Below, in pieces: positions 1 to 11,815 of a stretch of 64,000 nucleotides of DNA (the stretch's first letter is position 1; each line of letters opens with the position of its first letter). Location of the stretch: contig JACEVL010000944.1 in the NCBI GenBank assembly GCA_020284085.1, positions 124,001 to 188,000 of the forward strand. The letters run 5' to 3'. The notes under the pieces were generated by a model that did no database searches, had not been told where the DNA came from, and was given only the letters and a program-made list of their open reading frames with translations. Position numbers and translations under genes: made by a program. Origin of the DNA: Aporrectodea caliginosa. Its lineage: Eukaryota; Annelida; Clitellata; Crassiclitellata; Lumbricidae.

Positions 1-422
1 TCAGCGCGACAGATCTCGATGCGGCGCGCAGGACCAACAATGAACGCAAACACCGCACATCAAAGAATATTGCGCTGTTAGAGCGCCTCGGCCAGCTATA
101 CGCTCGCGGCTGCAATGCATGCACCCAAGGGCACAAACATCGACTGTGGCCTTTGTATGCGCGGCTGCGAAAGCATGGATCCTTCTGTTCGCTGTGGCTG
201 TGCTTGGTAACCGACGCCCCACGCAGCAGTCCATTCTATATATAGCCTAGCGCTTTGGCTTACATTAACTACTATCCCTCCCTCCGCACGGTTAGCGCTG
301 CGTCGAGCCGTTCCCTTTATTTGCCTGTGCGCAGTTCGTGGGCTGCGTAGGCGCCTGAGGGGAGGGGGAGTGCATATGTTAATTTATAATTTGCATTGGC
401 AGGCTGCCAGCAAGGGGCAGAG

Positions 423-430
423 TATAAAAG
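423..430 (+). promoter_or_regulatory. TATA box of a candidate upstream promoter
   Basis: TATAAAAG lies in a locally GC-rich stretch. An E-box-like GTCACGTGAT follows at about 468-477, and a good splice donor follows at 620. Start about 30 bp downstream is inferred. No coding sequence follows directly, so this would drive a non-coding first exon, possibly of the gene whose coding exon opens at 5823. Confidence 0.4.
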
Positions 431-452
431 GGAAATGCCGCAGTGGATGACT

Positions 453-619
453 CAGACGTGCGCAGTGGTCACGTGATTTGGTGGAGAGAGGAGGTCGTCT
501 GCGCGTCAGTGGTAGACATTTTTGCTTACGTTGCGTGGATTTACAATTTTGCTGTGATAATCGAGTTCGTTGAAGTGATTTAGTCGACTACTAACCGGAT
601 ATATAAACAAGAATCACGC
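453..619 (+). other. Putative non-coding first exon
   Basis: The segment runs from the expected start site below the TATA box to a consensus donor, GTGAGT at 620-625. It has no long reading frame. The next strong acceptor followed by a real coding exon on this strand is TATTTCAG at 5797-5804, so I infer it may be the 5' UTR exon of the 5.8 kb gene, across an intron of about 5.2 kb. RNA evidence would be needed to join them. Confidence 0.3.
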
Positions 620-918
620 GTGAGTGTACTTACTACTTTTATGTTCTAATCAGTGTTTAAGTTGTCGGGGGGTTGGGGGTTCAACTCCCCCGAACTCTTC
701 TTCTAACTCCCTCAGATGTCTGTTTGAAAGATGTCGGGTGTTCAGAAAACTAGAATATTTCCTGAGTCGTCTGCAGTTTCGTGTGCAATATATTAACAAC
801 ATTAGATTTTGACCTGCGTTCGTGCACTTGGGTAACCTGTAAAATTTTCCACCCCAGCTCTATTTAGCCAACTAAAAGAACGCTCGTTCAAATTAATGAT
901 ACGCCACAGTCAAAACGT

Positions 919-961
919 TGGGGGGACAGTCCCCCTCTATCCTCCGTGATTTACGCCACTG
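919..961 (-). repeat. Terminal fragment of a CAGTGGCGTA-type element
   Basis: Read on the minus strand this starts CAGTGGCGTAAAT and runs into a G-rich stretch and a GGGGGACTGTCCCCC-like hairpin. The same terminus occurs at 1835 (plus) and near 62632 (minus). CAGTGGCGTA is a common hAT end. Only an end is visible, with no transposase. Confidence 0.5.
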
Positions 962-1834
962 TGAGAGTTCAATTGGCAGGCATAGTTCACGCGTTACCGT
1001 TGACAGTACTGTTGACGCCGAATTCAGAATGCTGTGCTGTATCGATGATTAGAAAATACGGAAACCGATTGAAACGCTCGCTGTTTTCGGATACTTTTTG
1101 CGGTAACATGTCGCATGCTGCTGGTAGCAGGAGATAACGCAGTAGGCTACTTTCCATTGTTTAGCGACTGCTTATGGCTACCAGGACCGTTAACGTCGCC
1201 TCCTTTCTCCAAGCATGTGGCTGGCATTACCTGGCTCTATTGGCATGGACTCGTAGTGGCGGAGTTGCAGCCGGAGAGGCGATGGCGGAAGGATGAAGAC
1301 CTTCGACGCCACACAGTCACATTAGGCAGGAGACGCCGTTCCATCACTGTATCCTTGATTTACTATTCGCAGACGGCGTTTAACTGAGCCTGCATTGTCC
1401 AAACCGCTGAAGTTAAGTGAAGTGAAAATAAAATTATATTCGTCGATATTCAGAAATTTCCGTCGAGCTTAGATAATTAAAGACATTTTAAAAACCGTCG
1501 GGTGCATCCTCTAAGATTAGCTCAGAAACGCGGGTTATGACAAAGCGCGGAGGATGTAGGCCTATTAATTTTAGCTCATAGGCCTACTGCTAAGGTGGGA
1601 TATACAAGTTTTATAGAGCAAACGGTGCAAAATAGACTTCGACAAATATCGAACGTTAAGTTCGTGCAGTTCTGAATGCTTTAACGACACCCATCGCTAT
1701 TTCAGGAGAATTTGAAATAGGGTCATCAAAAACGTTTTGTCCACCGCAGCCTATAATTATTTGCACACCGTCTACTGTTTGAAAATTACGAATTCAGTAC
1801 TGCACGACTAGCCGGTGTTTTGATTGGTATAAAA

Positions 1835-1900
1835 CAGTGGCGTATATCACGGGGGGGCAGAGGGAATGTCCCCCAAAATATTTACTGGGCCGGTTTGCCC
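1835..1900 (+). repeat. Terminal fragment of a CAGTGGCGTA-type element
   Basis: It opens CAGTGGCGTATATCACGGGG, followed by GGGAATGTCCCCC, matching the copies ending at 961 and 62632. I found no partner end nearby, so this is a solo terminus or a degraded copy. The flanking 960-1830 and 1900-2260 contain no gene that I can support. Confidence 0.45.
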
Positions 1901-2261
1901 CAATGCAAAAATCTCTCCCTCGAAAAAATCTATACCCCAAAGTTATGTAGCCTACATATTTTCGCAACTGCGAAGTGTCTAGTGGTTCGGTGATTAGCGG
2001 GTCGCATACCATTCACGAATGCATCTTATCCTGGCCGACCAGCCGTCCCGTGCAAGTGGAGGAAAACGCAGTACCTGGATATATTTCGATATAGGACATC
2101 TGTGTAGGAAAGGCATTCGTTAACGGCCGGCCAAATTGAGGTAAAGCGTTTCCATGAATGACCTGTAGACGACTCAAATGCAAACTCTGCCGCTGTCCAT
2201 AAATACATGGTTTTACAGTGCCTTTGTCTCAAAATCTCTCCTGTATCAATTGTGGAAGATC

Positions 2262-2264
<3 letters not shown>

Positions 2265-2298
<34 letters not shown>

Positions 2299-2345
2299 TA
2301 TAAATATATATATATAGATTATATATATATATTTATATATATATT
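2265..2345. repeat. (TA)n microsatellite
   Basis: An interrupted run of TATATA with AAATATA and GATTATA variants. It is simple sequence with no coding role. Confidence 0.9.
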
Positions 2346-2679
2346 GGTGCTTTTTTATATATAAAAAAGTTCCGGAAATGTGCAAATTCAGAATAATTAT
2401 GAGGTAGGCCTACTTGGGATATAGGGCCTATTGATGGACAATGAACCATATATATAGGGGCATATTTTATGCTAATATTTGTATTTTACATACAGGCCTA
2501 TATCGATATAATTATTATCAATAAACGCCGAAAACACTTAAATTAAATTAAAGTAAATAAAAAAATTGTCATTAAAAATTTTAATTGACTAAAATTACTT
2601 CTTAATAGCTGAATGTCCCGAAATTCCGTTCCGGATCGTTCCGTCTGAAAAAGCACTGAATATATATATATACTAGACT

Positions 2680-3010
2680 TTTGTACCCGGCATCGCCTGG
2701 GATTTTGACCAGGCGTAACTTTAGACGGCTTCACGACGAATGATGTGTGTTCCTCGTTTCATACCCGCCCATGTATTTGAATATAACGACGTCTTTGTCA
2801 GCGGCTGTTCCGCTTCGCTCTTGAATTTAATGTCATCCAACTCAGCGGCCGCGCCGCTTCGGACTCACCCGTGTTTTTGAATTTAGAAACATCTTCCTCA
2901 TCGGCTGTGCCGCTTCGCTTTTGAATTTATTGTTATACTAAGCGGCTGCGCCGCTTCGTACCCGCCGTATTAAACGACATTTTCCACAACGCCTGTTTAT
3001 TTGAATTTAA
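2680..3010. repeat. Hairpin-bearing tandem repeat (AGCGGCTGCGCCGCT units)
   Basis: Four degenerate units each carry a short hairpin of the form AGCGGC-loop-GCCGCT followed by TTCG and TTGAATTTA. They begin beside a TACCCGGCATCGCCTGGG motif at about 2686. A related unit recurs at 5400-5475 beside TACCCGGCTTCGTCCGGG at about 5263. This looks like two pieces of one dispersed family; no ORF is present. Confidence 0.55.
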
Positions 3011-3594
3011 GGACCTCCTCCTCAGCGCCGCGTATTTTAATTTAAAACGCTTTCTTGAAATTTCTTCCGCGTAGCTCTATAGAATCTATCATAGAAAGAT
3101 GATTGCGCAATCTCGCGAATAATATGAGAAAAACAAAGGTAGCGGAGGGAGAAACATGAGATTTAATAGATTATTGCACAACAAATACATTTTGCCACTT
3201 TTCTGAGAACTGTTTTGTATCATAAAAGCAATTGTAAAAATTGTTTTAATATTGTTCGTCAGTTAGCGCCACAGTCGGACCACGCGTGTACGTTCGATAG
3301 TACTTGTCTGAGCTTATTGTATTTAATTATGCCATGTAACGGTTTTTAATAATTAACAATATAAACGACCAGAAATGTCGTGAAGTCAGGAAATCATGAA
3401 GTCAACTTTTTAGTTACGCTAAAGCTTCAGTTCGTTTCGGTACGTGGCGCTGCTAAAATTTTATACGTTATGAAAGTCGTAATAAATTAAACTGATTTCA
3501 GTAGATGGCGCTGCTGTTGCACTATATAATTTAAAGCGAGCTGTCAAGTGCTGTCCAACATGCGGCCCGCGGGCATGCAGCATAATTTTTAAAA

Positions 3595-4815
3595 TTCTTT
3601 TCAACCGTCTTAAGACGGGCAAAGAGCTAATTAATATAAACGAACAGAAATATTACGAAGTCATGAGGTGAACTTCTCTTTACGCTACTAGACCCATTTC
3701 CTTTCAGTAGGTTTTAAAACCGTCGCGTACATTCAAATTTCCATGTAGTGAAAGTTGGGTTGCGCGATGGTCTACTGCCAACATGTGCCCCACGGGAAAG
3801 CGGCCCGCGGGTTTATATTTCAATTTCTTCTCAACCGTCTTAGGACGGGCGAACACGATCGAAAGGCAGCCCGCGGTATGATTTTTAGAATTCTCTGCCG
3901 TCTTAGGAAGGGCAAGCATCTAGTGCACTTAATAGCGAGCGTAAGAAGCTCATTTAGTAGCAGCTGGACCAGTCTTTACTACGCTCTGACCATTGACCGC
4001 GTGACGTACTCTCGAAATTTTTTGTTATAAATGTAATAATTATTAGTAGTTCACCTGTCTGTCTCTGTTAGGACAACGCCAGAAACCTGATTGACATCTA
4101 GGCCTAAGTACAACTGGCTCAACTTAGAACTTATGGAGGGCCAGTCTGTGAGGCTAACCATGTCGAGAGCTCGGCATCGGCATTCAGAATCCAATGTGTT
4201 GAAGCGATTAGACGAATAGCAGCTGACCCTCAAGCTAGCCCTGAGACTGTAGCGACTTCTTTTTCTTAGCCAAGGATTCCGTGCCGTCTGACCTTCCCAT
4301 CGATAGTTTATGGATTATAGCTGAGTTTACTAGCCTAGTGGGCGCACTCGGCGTAGAAATCTCGAACCAAATTTCTGTTCTGGCTGGGGATTTGAACCCC
4401 TGAACTCTTAACAACTACACTATCGAGCACCCGTTAAAGGGTCAAGTGGGCAGAAACTGCTTCTTATGTCAGCCGCGGATATGTTTACAAATGTTTACAT
4501 TGTCTATAATCGTCTTTTATTCAAGAGAACTATGACGCTATTCACGCTAATCATCTTCGCTATGACGGAGCGTAATTAAACCTACCAATATCGGAGTGAT
4601 AGTGTTGCGACAGAGAGAGTATCTTATAGACGCTTTGTTATTTATTCGGCTGATTTGAGCGACAAGTGACGTGGAATATTGCTAACAATGGCATTTTTAC
4701 GTTGTGTTTATAGAGTTTTTAAAAGATTCGAAGCTTGATCGAGTCACCAAATAGAGGGGTCGCCGCCAGTATCATAATTGCGTAAATTAGCTGTTTGCCC
4801 GTCCTAAGACGGTTA
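3595..4815. repeat. Dispersed CCGTCTTARGACGGG palindrome cluster
   Basis: The near-palindrome CCGTCTTAAGACGGG or CCGTCTTAGGACGGG occurs near 3606, 3835, 3897 and, inverted, 4799. Between copies are repeated segments such as GCGGCCCGCGGG. This is repeat DNA of unknown type; the intervening sequence has no supported gene. Confidence 0.45.
4384..4435 (-). repeat. tRNA-derived (SINE-like) sequence
   Basis: On the minus strand a box A-like TAGTGTAGTTG (4422-4412) is followed by a box B GGTTCAAATCC (4398-4388) inside a GGGG/CCCC stem. The anticodon arm is missing and no acceptor stem closes, so this is a tRNA-derived SINE remnant and not a working tRNA. Confidence 0.5.
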
Positions 4816-5796
4816 AAATTTATTCGAGTTTTGAGAATAATGCTGCCATGTACCGAATCGATCAGTTAACCATATTTTCAGTTAAAGTTACAAGAAACTA
4901 CAAAACGGCAATTAACAGCAATTTTTTCAAACACGTCTTTCAAATTGTGCGTTTCAGTTGCATGAAACTACAAAATGACAATAAATCAATAATTAAAGCC
5001 ATATAAATTAGGAAAGAAATCCTTAGATGATGATTTCATATTACGACGAGCAATATAAGCAGCTTAAATGGCGATCGAAAGTCGGTCGATTCAATCCCAA
5101 TCTTGCGATTACTCACTCGAGCGCCCTCTACCGGTGTCTGGTCATTAAACTTTAGCATTCCAGTACACACATGATGACTTTTCTGTTCTTTTATTACATT
5201 ATCCTGATTTTCAATTCCAGTGATTACGAAGCAGCTTCTTATTTGTAAAATTATTAGCATAGTACCCGGCTTCGTCCGGGTTTCCCCGGCATAATTTTTA
5301 ACGGCTGCAAACAAAGGCTACGTACTTACTTTATTGCTGAAGGGGTTCAATATTTAAAATGTCCGTATATGTGATATGAAAACGACATTTAGAAGTGAAA
5401 ATAGTTGCTTTGCCCGTGTATTTGAATTTAATGACCTGTGACGCAGCGGCTGCGCCGTTTCGCATTTGAATTTAGTGTCCGCCACCTATCGAATGTGCTT
5501 CCGTGAATCTCTGCGGTAGTCCATCCTTGCCGCTTGATTTGCGCTATGGCTTTGAAAATCAACTAAAATGTCTATTGTTAGGAATTGAAAATAAATTGTG
5601 AGTTGAAAATAGTTAAGTTGAGATAGAAATTTGAATCAGAACGTTCGTTTAAAAGTTCGAATCGTTAACTTGAAAATTATATCAAGGTCAATGTCTATCG
5701 GTCGCTGCAGAAATGTGTAGGCCTACATTTACATTTACTATTAATACGTTAATATGCTGTATGGTTATTTAAGATTATCATGTATTCGTTTGTTTA

Positions 5797-5804
5797 TATT
5801 TCAG
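5797..5804 (+). other. Splice acceptor before the Ski/Sno/Dac-like gene
   Basis: TATATTTCAG sits directly before the exon that carries the ATG at 5823. It argues that the longer frame opening at 5754 is not the true start. The 18 nt between acceptor and ATG would be 5' UTR. Confidence 0.6.
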
Positions 5805-5822
5805 CGATTCACTGGTTTCACC

Positions 5823-8352
5823 ATGCAGCCGATTCGCAACGGAGGTTTTGTGCCGCCAAACATTGCTTCTGCCTTGTCACAGTCTGTGACGATGTATGGT
5901 TGGACTTCTATAGATGGGATTGAGGTTCCGTTCATTCAGCGTGGTAGCGAGAAATTCTTTCCAGTTAGAATTGCAGAGCGTAAGTTTCTGTCGCAGTTCG
6001 TAAACGTCGTCCAGTTCATTGTTCAGAACCCATTGTTGAGTCACTACATGCTCGAAACCGAAGCTTTGGCTCTAACAAATTCCGGCTGTGGAGAAGTATT
6101 CACCGGTCAGGATTTACTGGTTAACCTTGAAGAGTTCACACAATTCTACGAGGAAGTAAAGGAGAAATGTACTAAGGTCTGCAGCCAAAAAGCGAGCGTT
6201 GTTGGTGGCTGGGCGCAGATTAACAACACTGTCGTTCCTTATGTTGTAAAAGACGACTCGGTTATGATTCCTCTTGCTATTGTGAGGTGTGCTGCTGGTT
6301 TGCTCGTTGGTCGTGACGTGCCCGTCGTTTTTCCTGAGGAGGATGAGTGCAGGTTTTTGAATGATATTTGTAAGAGCGCTGGGATAGCGTTTGACTTCAC
6401 GACATCTACGGAATTGGTCGAGATGGTGCTCATGTCGTGCATGTGTGATCAACGGCCATTCGTACGGCAACTCCCAAGCGGCAATCCGTTTGCGGTAGCT
6501 CAGCCCGTAGCCGAGGAGAGTAGCAATAAAATTAGTGCGATTGCTGATTCAAGCGAATCACAACCCATAAATGTGGAGCCAGAAAACCCTATTTCCGTAT
6601 CGCCGCCACCGTCGTACGCGGCCCTTGGGTGTAATCAACAGCAATGGCTGGGTAACGGTTCTCATTCCACGGGTATCCAAATTGTTAATACACGCTCTTT
6701 ATTCCAAGATGGTGGAGAATGTATACCAGTTCCGCCTGCCGTCCAGGTATCGTCTGAAAGCCCCAAAGCGGCGCTTCATGGAGAGCCTATCATTAGTCGG
6801 TATCTTCAATCAGATGGATCCAAAAATCCGCCAGTCAGTCCAAATGTAGTTGTCACGTCTGCACGAGGTTCGAAAAGGTCTAAACGAATTCTAAGAGAAG
6901 AATTGGAACGTTCAGAAGCACAGCACAGATATGCGGACTATCAGAACGCCCTAAACTTCACAGGTCAGCTCCGTCAGCAGCTAGCCGATGTCTGTAGGAG
7001 AAATATGCAGGTGAATGGAAACGACGCTTCAAAAGAACAGCCGCCGGTGCGGGAACATACGACGCCAAACATCCTTTCAAAAAGCCCGCCAAAGCGACTG
7101 CCGCCAACAATCGACAGAACGAGAGCACTTCACGAATCAGCCACAGACGAAGTAAGGGTTCCCGCGTTTTAAACTTGTTTAGCTAGTGTCGAGGACTTCC
7201 AGTAATGGTTTTCATTCTAACTCTTTAAACGTGTACGTTAACGGGTTTTCTTCCAAATCCCATTACATGTTTCAGTATTGCATAAAGTTGTGTTGAAATG
7301 TTGGACGGTTATGCTGAATAATTCACATGCGAGTTATCACATTTTATTTGCTCTCTTATGCTTTGCTGCAGTTTTCTTTTTTTACCACGTTGGTTGTGTG
7401 ATTTACGAGTTTCTGCATGTCTATTAAGTGTTTGAAGTCACTTGTGAAGTAGATTCGTTCAGCTTCATCAATCTGAGCATCAGTATATGATATAGGCAAT
7501 ATCCAGTAATGTTGTAGTCAGTAAGTATTCGTGTCTAATGGAGACTAAATGGATATCGTTTGGATTCCGGCTTACTGAAACACTTGTATTTTGTTTCAGG
7601 AGAAACAGATGCAAATGCTGCAGGACGTGCAGGTGCCTCTAGCCGCCATTCCAGATACGGACGATCTCCAAGCCGGCGATAGCTTGTTGCTGCGCCGCAT
7701 TCAGTGTTACGGGAAGACGATCACATGCATGGTCAAAGACGAGAAGCTTTATATTTTACTGGAAGCAATGAATCGCCTCTACTTCCCTATGCGTAGACTG
7801 GATACCATTATTAAAGCTGTCACTGAGAGTTTGCGCTTGCCCGTTATGGCACTGACTGCCGAAGAAGAGAGAGACTTCATGAAATTCTACAAGCTACCGG
7901 CAGAGAAGCTCAACAGCAACAAGGTCATCAACGTTGACGATTTCGTCAGCGTCTACAGGTCTTTGCAGTGCATGCTCGACAATTCCTATATAACCTCGCG
8001 TGCCGTAGAACCGAAAACGCCGGTAGAACCACCTGCTCCAGTAAATGAAGGCCTGACGAATTCTTCAATTCCCGTTCCGGTTGGAATACCCGTTCTGAAT
8101 GTCTCGAACACAATGTTGCATCAGGCACGGACAGCGTCAAATAATACAAACGACCATTATGGGGTAAGTAACGACCGTTCTGCAAATATGGCTCAAAGTC
8201 AGCATCTGTACACGAAGCCTGCCAACTTTGTAAACGAGATGCCAAACCTTGCTACACGTTATCAGAATGCACCAGAGGATAGCAGTGACCAGAAACCGGC
8301 GAAAAGATGCAGAACGCGAGTGATAGGTGACGTGATATGCATCGATGACTGA
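5823..8352 (+). CDS. Protein with three tandem Ski/Sno/Dac-like domains
   Basis: Two coding exons, 5823-7151 and 7600-8352, join in phase 0 (GAA|GTAAGG donor, TTGTTTCAG acceptor) to give about 693 aa. I see three diverged copies of one domain of about 90 residues. Copy 1 spans roughly aa 22-120 (GWTSIDGIEVPF...) and copy 2 aa 126-215 (GWAQINNTVVPY...). Copy 3 opens exon 2, roughly aa 460-555. Each starts with a beta-hairpin-like motif and runs through a helix. Copies 1 and 3 continue through ALT to a closing V/I-N-x-[DE]-[DE]-F motif. That order recalls the Ski/Sno/Dac winged-helix domain of transcriptional regulators, which is my inference. The linkers are Pro/Ser-rich. A basic helical stretch (KRSKRILREELERSE) lies at about aa 358-372. 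The family is not recognised with certainty. A nuclear role is plausible. Confidence 0.75.
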
Positions 8353-8750
8353 GAGGTATACATGATAGCGATGGACCGTCGTGTTTGAGTTGGGCCAATA
8401 CGAAAGCATTTGGTATACGCTTATCACTACACGACTGTTACTAAGGATGAACACTTTTAGGAGTCACAAGAACCAGACAAACGGGCATCTCACGTGAGTC
8501 GTGGGTGAAGTAGTATGCGCACATGGCTGATGAACAGTAGTTGAAAGATGGTTGAGCTTGATTTAGGACAGTCGAAGCACATAAATTCACTCGGTTGGCA
8601 GTTAATGGCCATACGATTGTGAATTAAATGATGAGCATCGGTTACTGCAATCGTTTTACTGAACGTTGCTTTCGTATTTTAAATAGTCTAAATAGTATTT
8701 AATATTCAGTTAAAATTTTATTTTGCCGTCATGAGGTTGTAGATTTCTTG

Positions 8751-8756
8751 AATAAA
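8751..8756 (+). other. Poly(A) signal AATAAA
   Basis: AATAAA lies 399 nt after the stop codon at 8350-8352. A second AATAAA is at 9139-9144. Either could end the transcript of the upstream gene. Confidence 0.5.
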
Positions 8757-9144
8757 CATTTGTTAGAACAGTTGTAATTACCGAACTGTGATTGGGTTTT
8801 GTGTAGAGTACTATGCTATAGTATTCACTTCTGTTGTATTGTTAGTGGTTCATGGCTTTCATAGAACTGTTAAGTTAGTATTATTAAAGAGTAGCGGATT
8901 TGTTCTTTCTGTTACGTGAATATCTGTATTGGATATTAAAATATGCTTTGTTAAATTTAAAAAATGGACTTAACGTGATCAATTTCTGCCGTCGTGTTGA
9001 CAGATTTTCGGTGCTGCAGGAACCCGTGTCCATAATGTAGAAACGTTAGTGTTGAATTAATGGACAGAACGTGCATTCTGTTTACATTGCGGGGTGTCCT
9101 GGTAATGCAGGTTATGCATGTGTGCTTGTCAGATGAAAATAAAG

Positions 9145-11340
9145 GCTACTTGCTTACAATCTCGTCCCCATCCCGGCCCCCACAATAAGGAAGTTTCCCC
9201 ATAGCCGCCCCACCCAGCGGGTTTTCACCCATCCCATCCCACAGTAGGCTACTACATCACAATCCCTTTTAAAAGTTTCACCAATTAAAAATAAAAGAAT
9301 TTTTAGCTTGTAGAGCTATTTGTATTGCTGGTTGAATTAATATAATGCGCACAAAAACATGTTCTCGAAAGTTTGCAATAATAGTCTGGACAGTAATAGA
9401 CTATAGAGCTATAATGGTTACCATTAACGCGGTTTATCGCAGACTCATCCTCCATTACCGCGGTAATGCCGCGCAGTAATCCATTACCGCGGTAAAACGG
9501 AAATTGTTGTACCCATTACCGCGTTATTTACCGCGGGAAAATAACCACTTCACGCTCTAATAGGTTGGATGGATGGTCGCCCACATGTGGACATGCGGCG
9601 GTGTCCTAGCCAATGCCGACGTCCACATCTAAATCGGGCGCATACTGCGGCATACAGTAATATCGATACAGCCAGTGCCTTGAAATGATAATGAGTTTTT
9701 TCTGCCCGTAGGCAGGTCCATTGGCTTTATGCCACCCGGGGATGAGATGAGTGAGGTGGTTTCCCGTTTCCTACCTGAGGCTACCTCAAACAATTATGGG
9801 TGAGCAACGTCAGGGTCGCTACGCGGCAATATTGAAGTGCCCCACCCCGCGGGATAGTAAAATCATGCACGCTCTACAGGATAGTCTAGATTAAGGCGTT
9901 GATATTCCGTTGAAGCGCGGACTCTGCAAAGCAGATGAAACGACAAAAGCCTGCAAGGGGTGAGGGGTATCCAGCGCAGGCCATTACTTGAGGGTGTCCT
10001 GTATGGTCGACTCCCGCCCCCCTTCGCTCTAGCGTTATACAAATGTTGGAATGAGTTAAATGTCAGTGGCTTATATTCTGAAGCAGAGGACCTTAAACCT
10101 CGTAGGTAGTTAAACGAAAAGTCGGGTCAAATTCCTAGTTACCCCATTAATATCTTTGTAATGTTCGTTAAGTAGGCGCAACCAGTTGTTGCCCCCCGGA
10201 CGTCTGACTAGGTCTGCTAGCTGACTTATACACTATTGACCTGGTTTTCGACCTGTCTCACGCCCGGTTCGCCCTTTCTTTCTATTCATTGTCTGCGAGT
10301 ACGCCTACTTATGCCCTGAGTACGTCTACGTGCCGCCATTTGAGAAGACGGGCGCCATTGTCCAATGTGTGACATCATAGAACTGTACCTGAATAAGTGA
10401 AAATCACAACAGAGGCCAATGTCGAATAGAACACGGATAAATTCGGTGAAGGTGTAGGCCTACAGTAGGTGTAGTATGTTCTTATAAGAAAATTTCGCAA
10501 CCATGACAGTTGTCGACTCCCAGTCTCCCAGAATACAGGTAGAGTACATCTGACAGTTAATAGCAATCAGAGTAACGTCCACGTGTAGTTCGTAAGCAGT
10601 CGATGACTCGAAGCAACGATTCAGAAGCACTTTGAGGAGCAGGGGTAGATCACTCAAGAGAGTGCATAAGTCGGCTTAATGCATAGTGTGGCGAAATGAC
10701 AGGCCTGTATATCGCCCATGTTTTCATCACTTTCCCCTCCTTGTCCATCGCCCGTCTTTTCTTCTCTGTCTCGCACATGTTTTCCATCGATACCCCAGGT
10801 CCCTCGCCGATACCATCGCTCCCCCTCCTGGTTCTTCGCCCGAGCGGTACTATGTGGCTGAGCGCAGGCTATATCTCTTCGAGAGCGCGTCGGTCCTTAA
10901 CTAATTCGATGAGACTGATTAACAGAATAAGAGCACGATGGTTTTCGTTTTCTGGTTATTATTCATCACCTCATATATCAAAAACTGCATACTTGAAACA
11001 ACTTATAAAAAAGAGCGGCATCGTCCGTTATATATAAAACTGCTTGTTTTTAAACAACTTATAAGAAAGCGGCATCGTCCGTTACTCTCTCTTTCCGATC
11101 CGCCGAGCCCGTCTTCTCTCTCCGGCTCCCCTGCTGCGAATTCCTCTTCAAGAGTCCCTTCAGTTTTCTATCCACCACCGCCTGTCAATCAACTCCTTCG
11201 CCCCCCATCGCACCCTGCGATTCGTTCCCTCTTGCCTTGCTCTCTTCTCTGCCTTCTCTCCCCTCCACCCTTTGACAGGCGTGGCCTCCGCCTCCGCTCC
11301 CCTAGGTCTGTTAGCTGTCAATCATTTCTTAATGGCAACT
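9145..11340. other. Intergenic stretch without a supported gene
   Basis: It contains scattered TAGGCCTA-type motifs, a repeat of CCATTACCGCGGTAA palindromes at about 9412-9540, and a two-copy tandem duplication of about 50 bp around 10980-11085 sharing CGGCATCGTCCGTTA. It ends in C/T-rich sequence. The open frames here are Pro/Ser-rich composition effects and match no family that I know. Confidence 0.5.
9412..9540. repeat. Short palindromic repeat cluster CCATTACCGCGGTAA
   Basis: The perfect palindrome TTACCGCGGTAA occurs twice and related ATTACCGCG or TTACCGCGGG forms occur on either side, separated by 20-40 bp. It resembles the core of a small non-autonomous element, but no boundaries are clear. 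Confidence 0.4.
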
Positions 11341-11435
11341 TTATAAAATAAATCTATACTATACTAATATTGATTGTTCTTTCTCTACATGCTAACTCAC
11401 TCTTTCAAGCTGCCTTGTTTAATGACATAATGATA

Positions 11436-11447
11436 ATAATAATAATA

Positions 11448-11525
<78 letters not shown>
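11436..11525. repeat. (AAT)n microsatellite
   Basis: About 28 AAT units with one interruption. A poly-Asn frame across it is an artefact. A second AAT run lies at 13649-13695. Confidence 0.95.
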
Positions 11526-11527
<2 letters not shown>

Positions 11528-11539
11528 ACTTTCGCTGCA

Positions 11540-11815
11540 TCCTACGAACATCTAACATCGCAAAGCGCAGGTGCAGCAGCGGAAAAAGCAGCTCATAATA
11601 AAGAATCCAAATATGCTGCTATCTCACAATCACATCATTTCGTTCCTGTAGCAGTCGAAACTGCAGGAAGCTGGCACACAGAATCACTGCAGTTTGTTCG
11701 AGAACTTGGAGGCAAGATCTCAGCAGCGACAGGCGACCAGCGTGAAACCAGTCATCTACTACAACGCCTATCAGTGGCCCTACAAATTGGAAACTCTCTA
11801 TCTGTTTTAGGCACC
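11540..11815 (+). pseudogene. 3' end of a retrotransposon RT polyprotein
   Basis: The plus-strand frame reads like the C-terminal tail seen in many invertebrate RT polyproteins: an FVPVAVETAG motif, then FVRELGGKISAATGD, then LLQRLSVALQIGNSLSVLGT. The upstream RT is missing. The frame is cut at 11815 by a fold-back element and resumes at 13509, where the duplicated target codes the same SVLGT followed by a short tail and stop. It is a dead fragment that marks the insertion site precisely. Confidence 0.65.

Noticed and set aside
624..1387. Small frames after the first donor
   Set aside because: No conserved motif, and they lie in a putative intron next to a repeat terminus.
11370..11555. Poly-Asn protein
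   Set aside because: Translation of an (AAT)n microsatellite.
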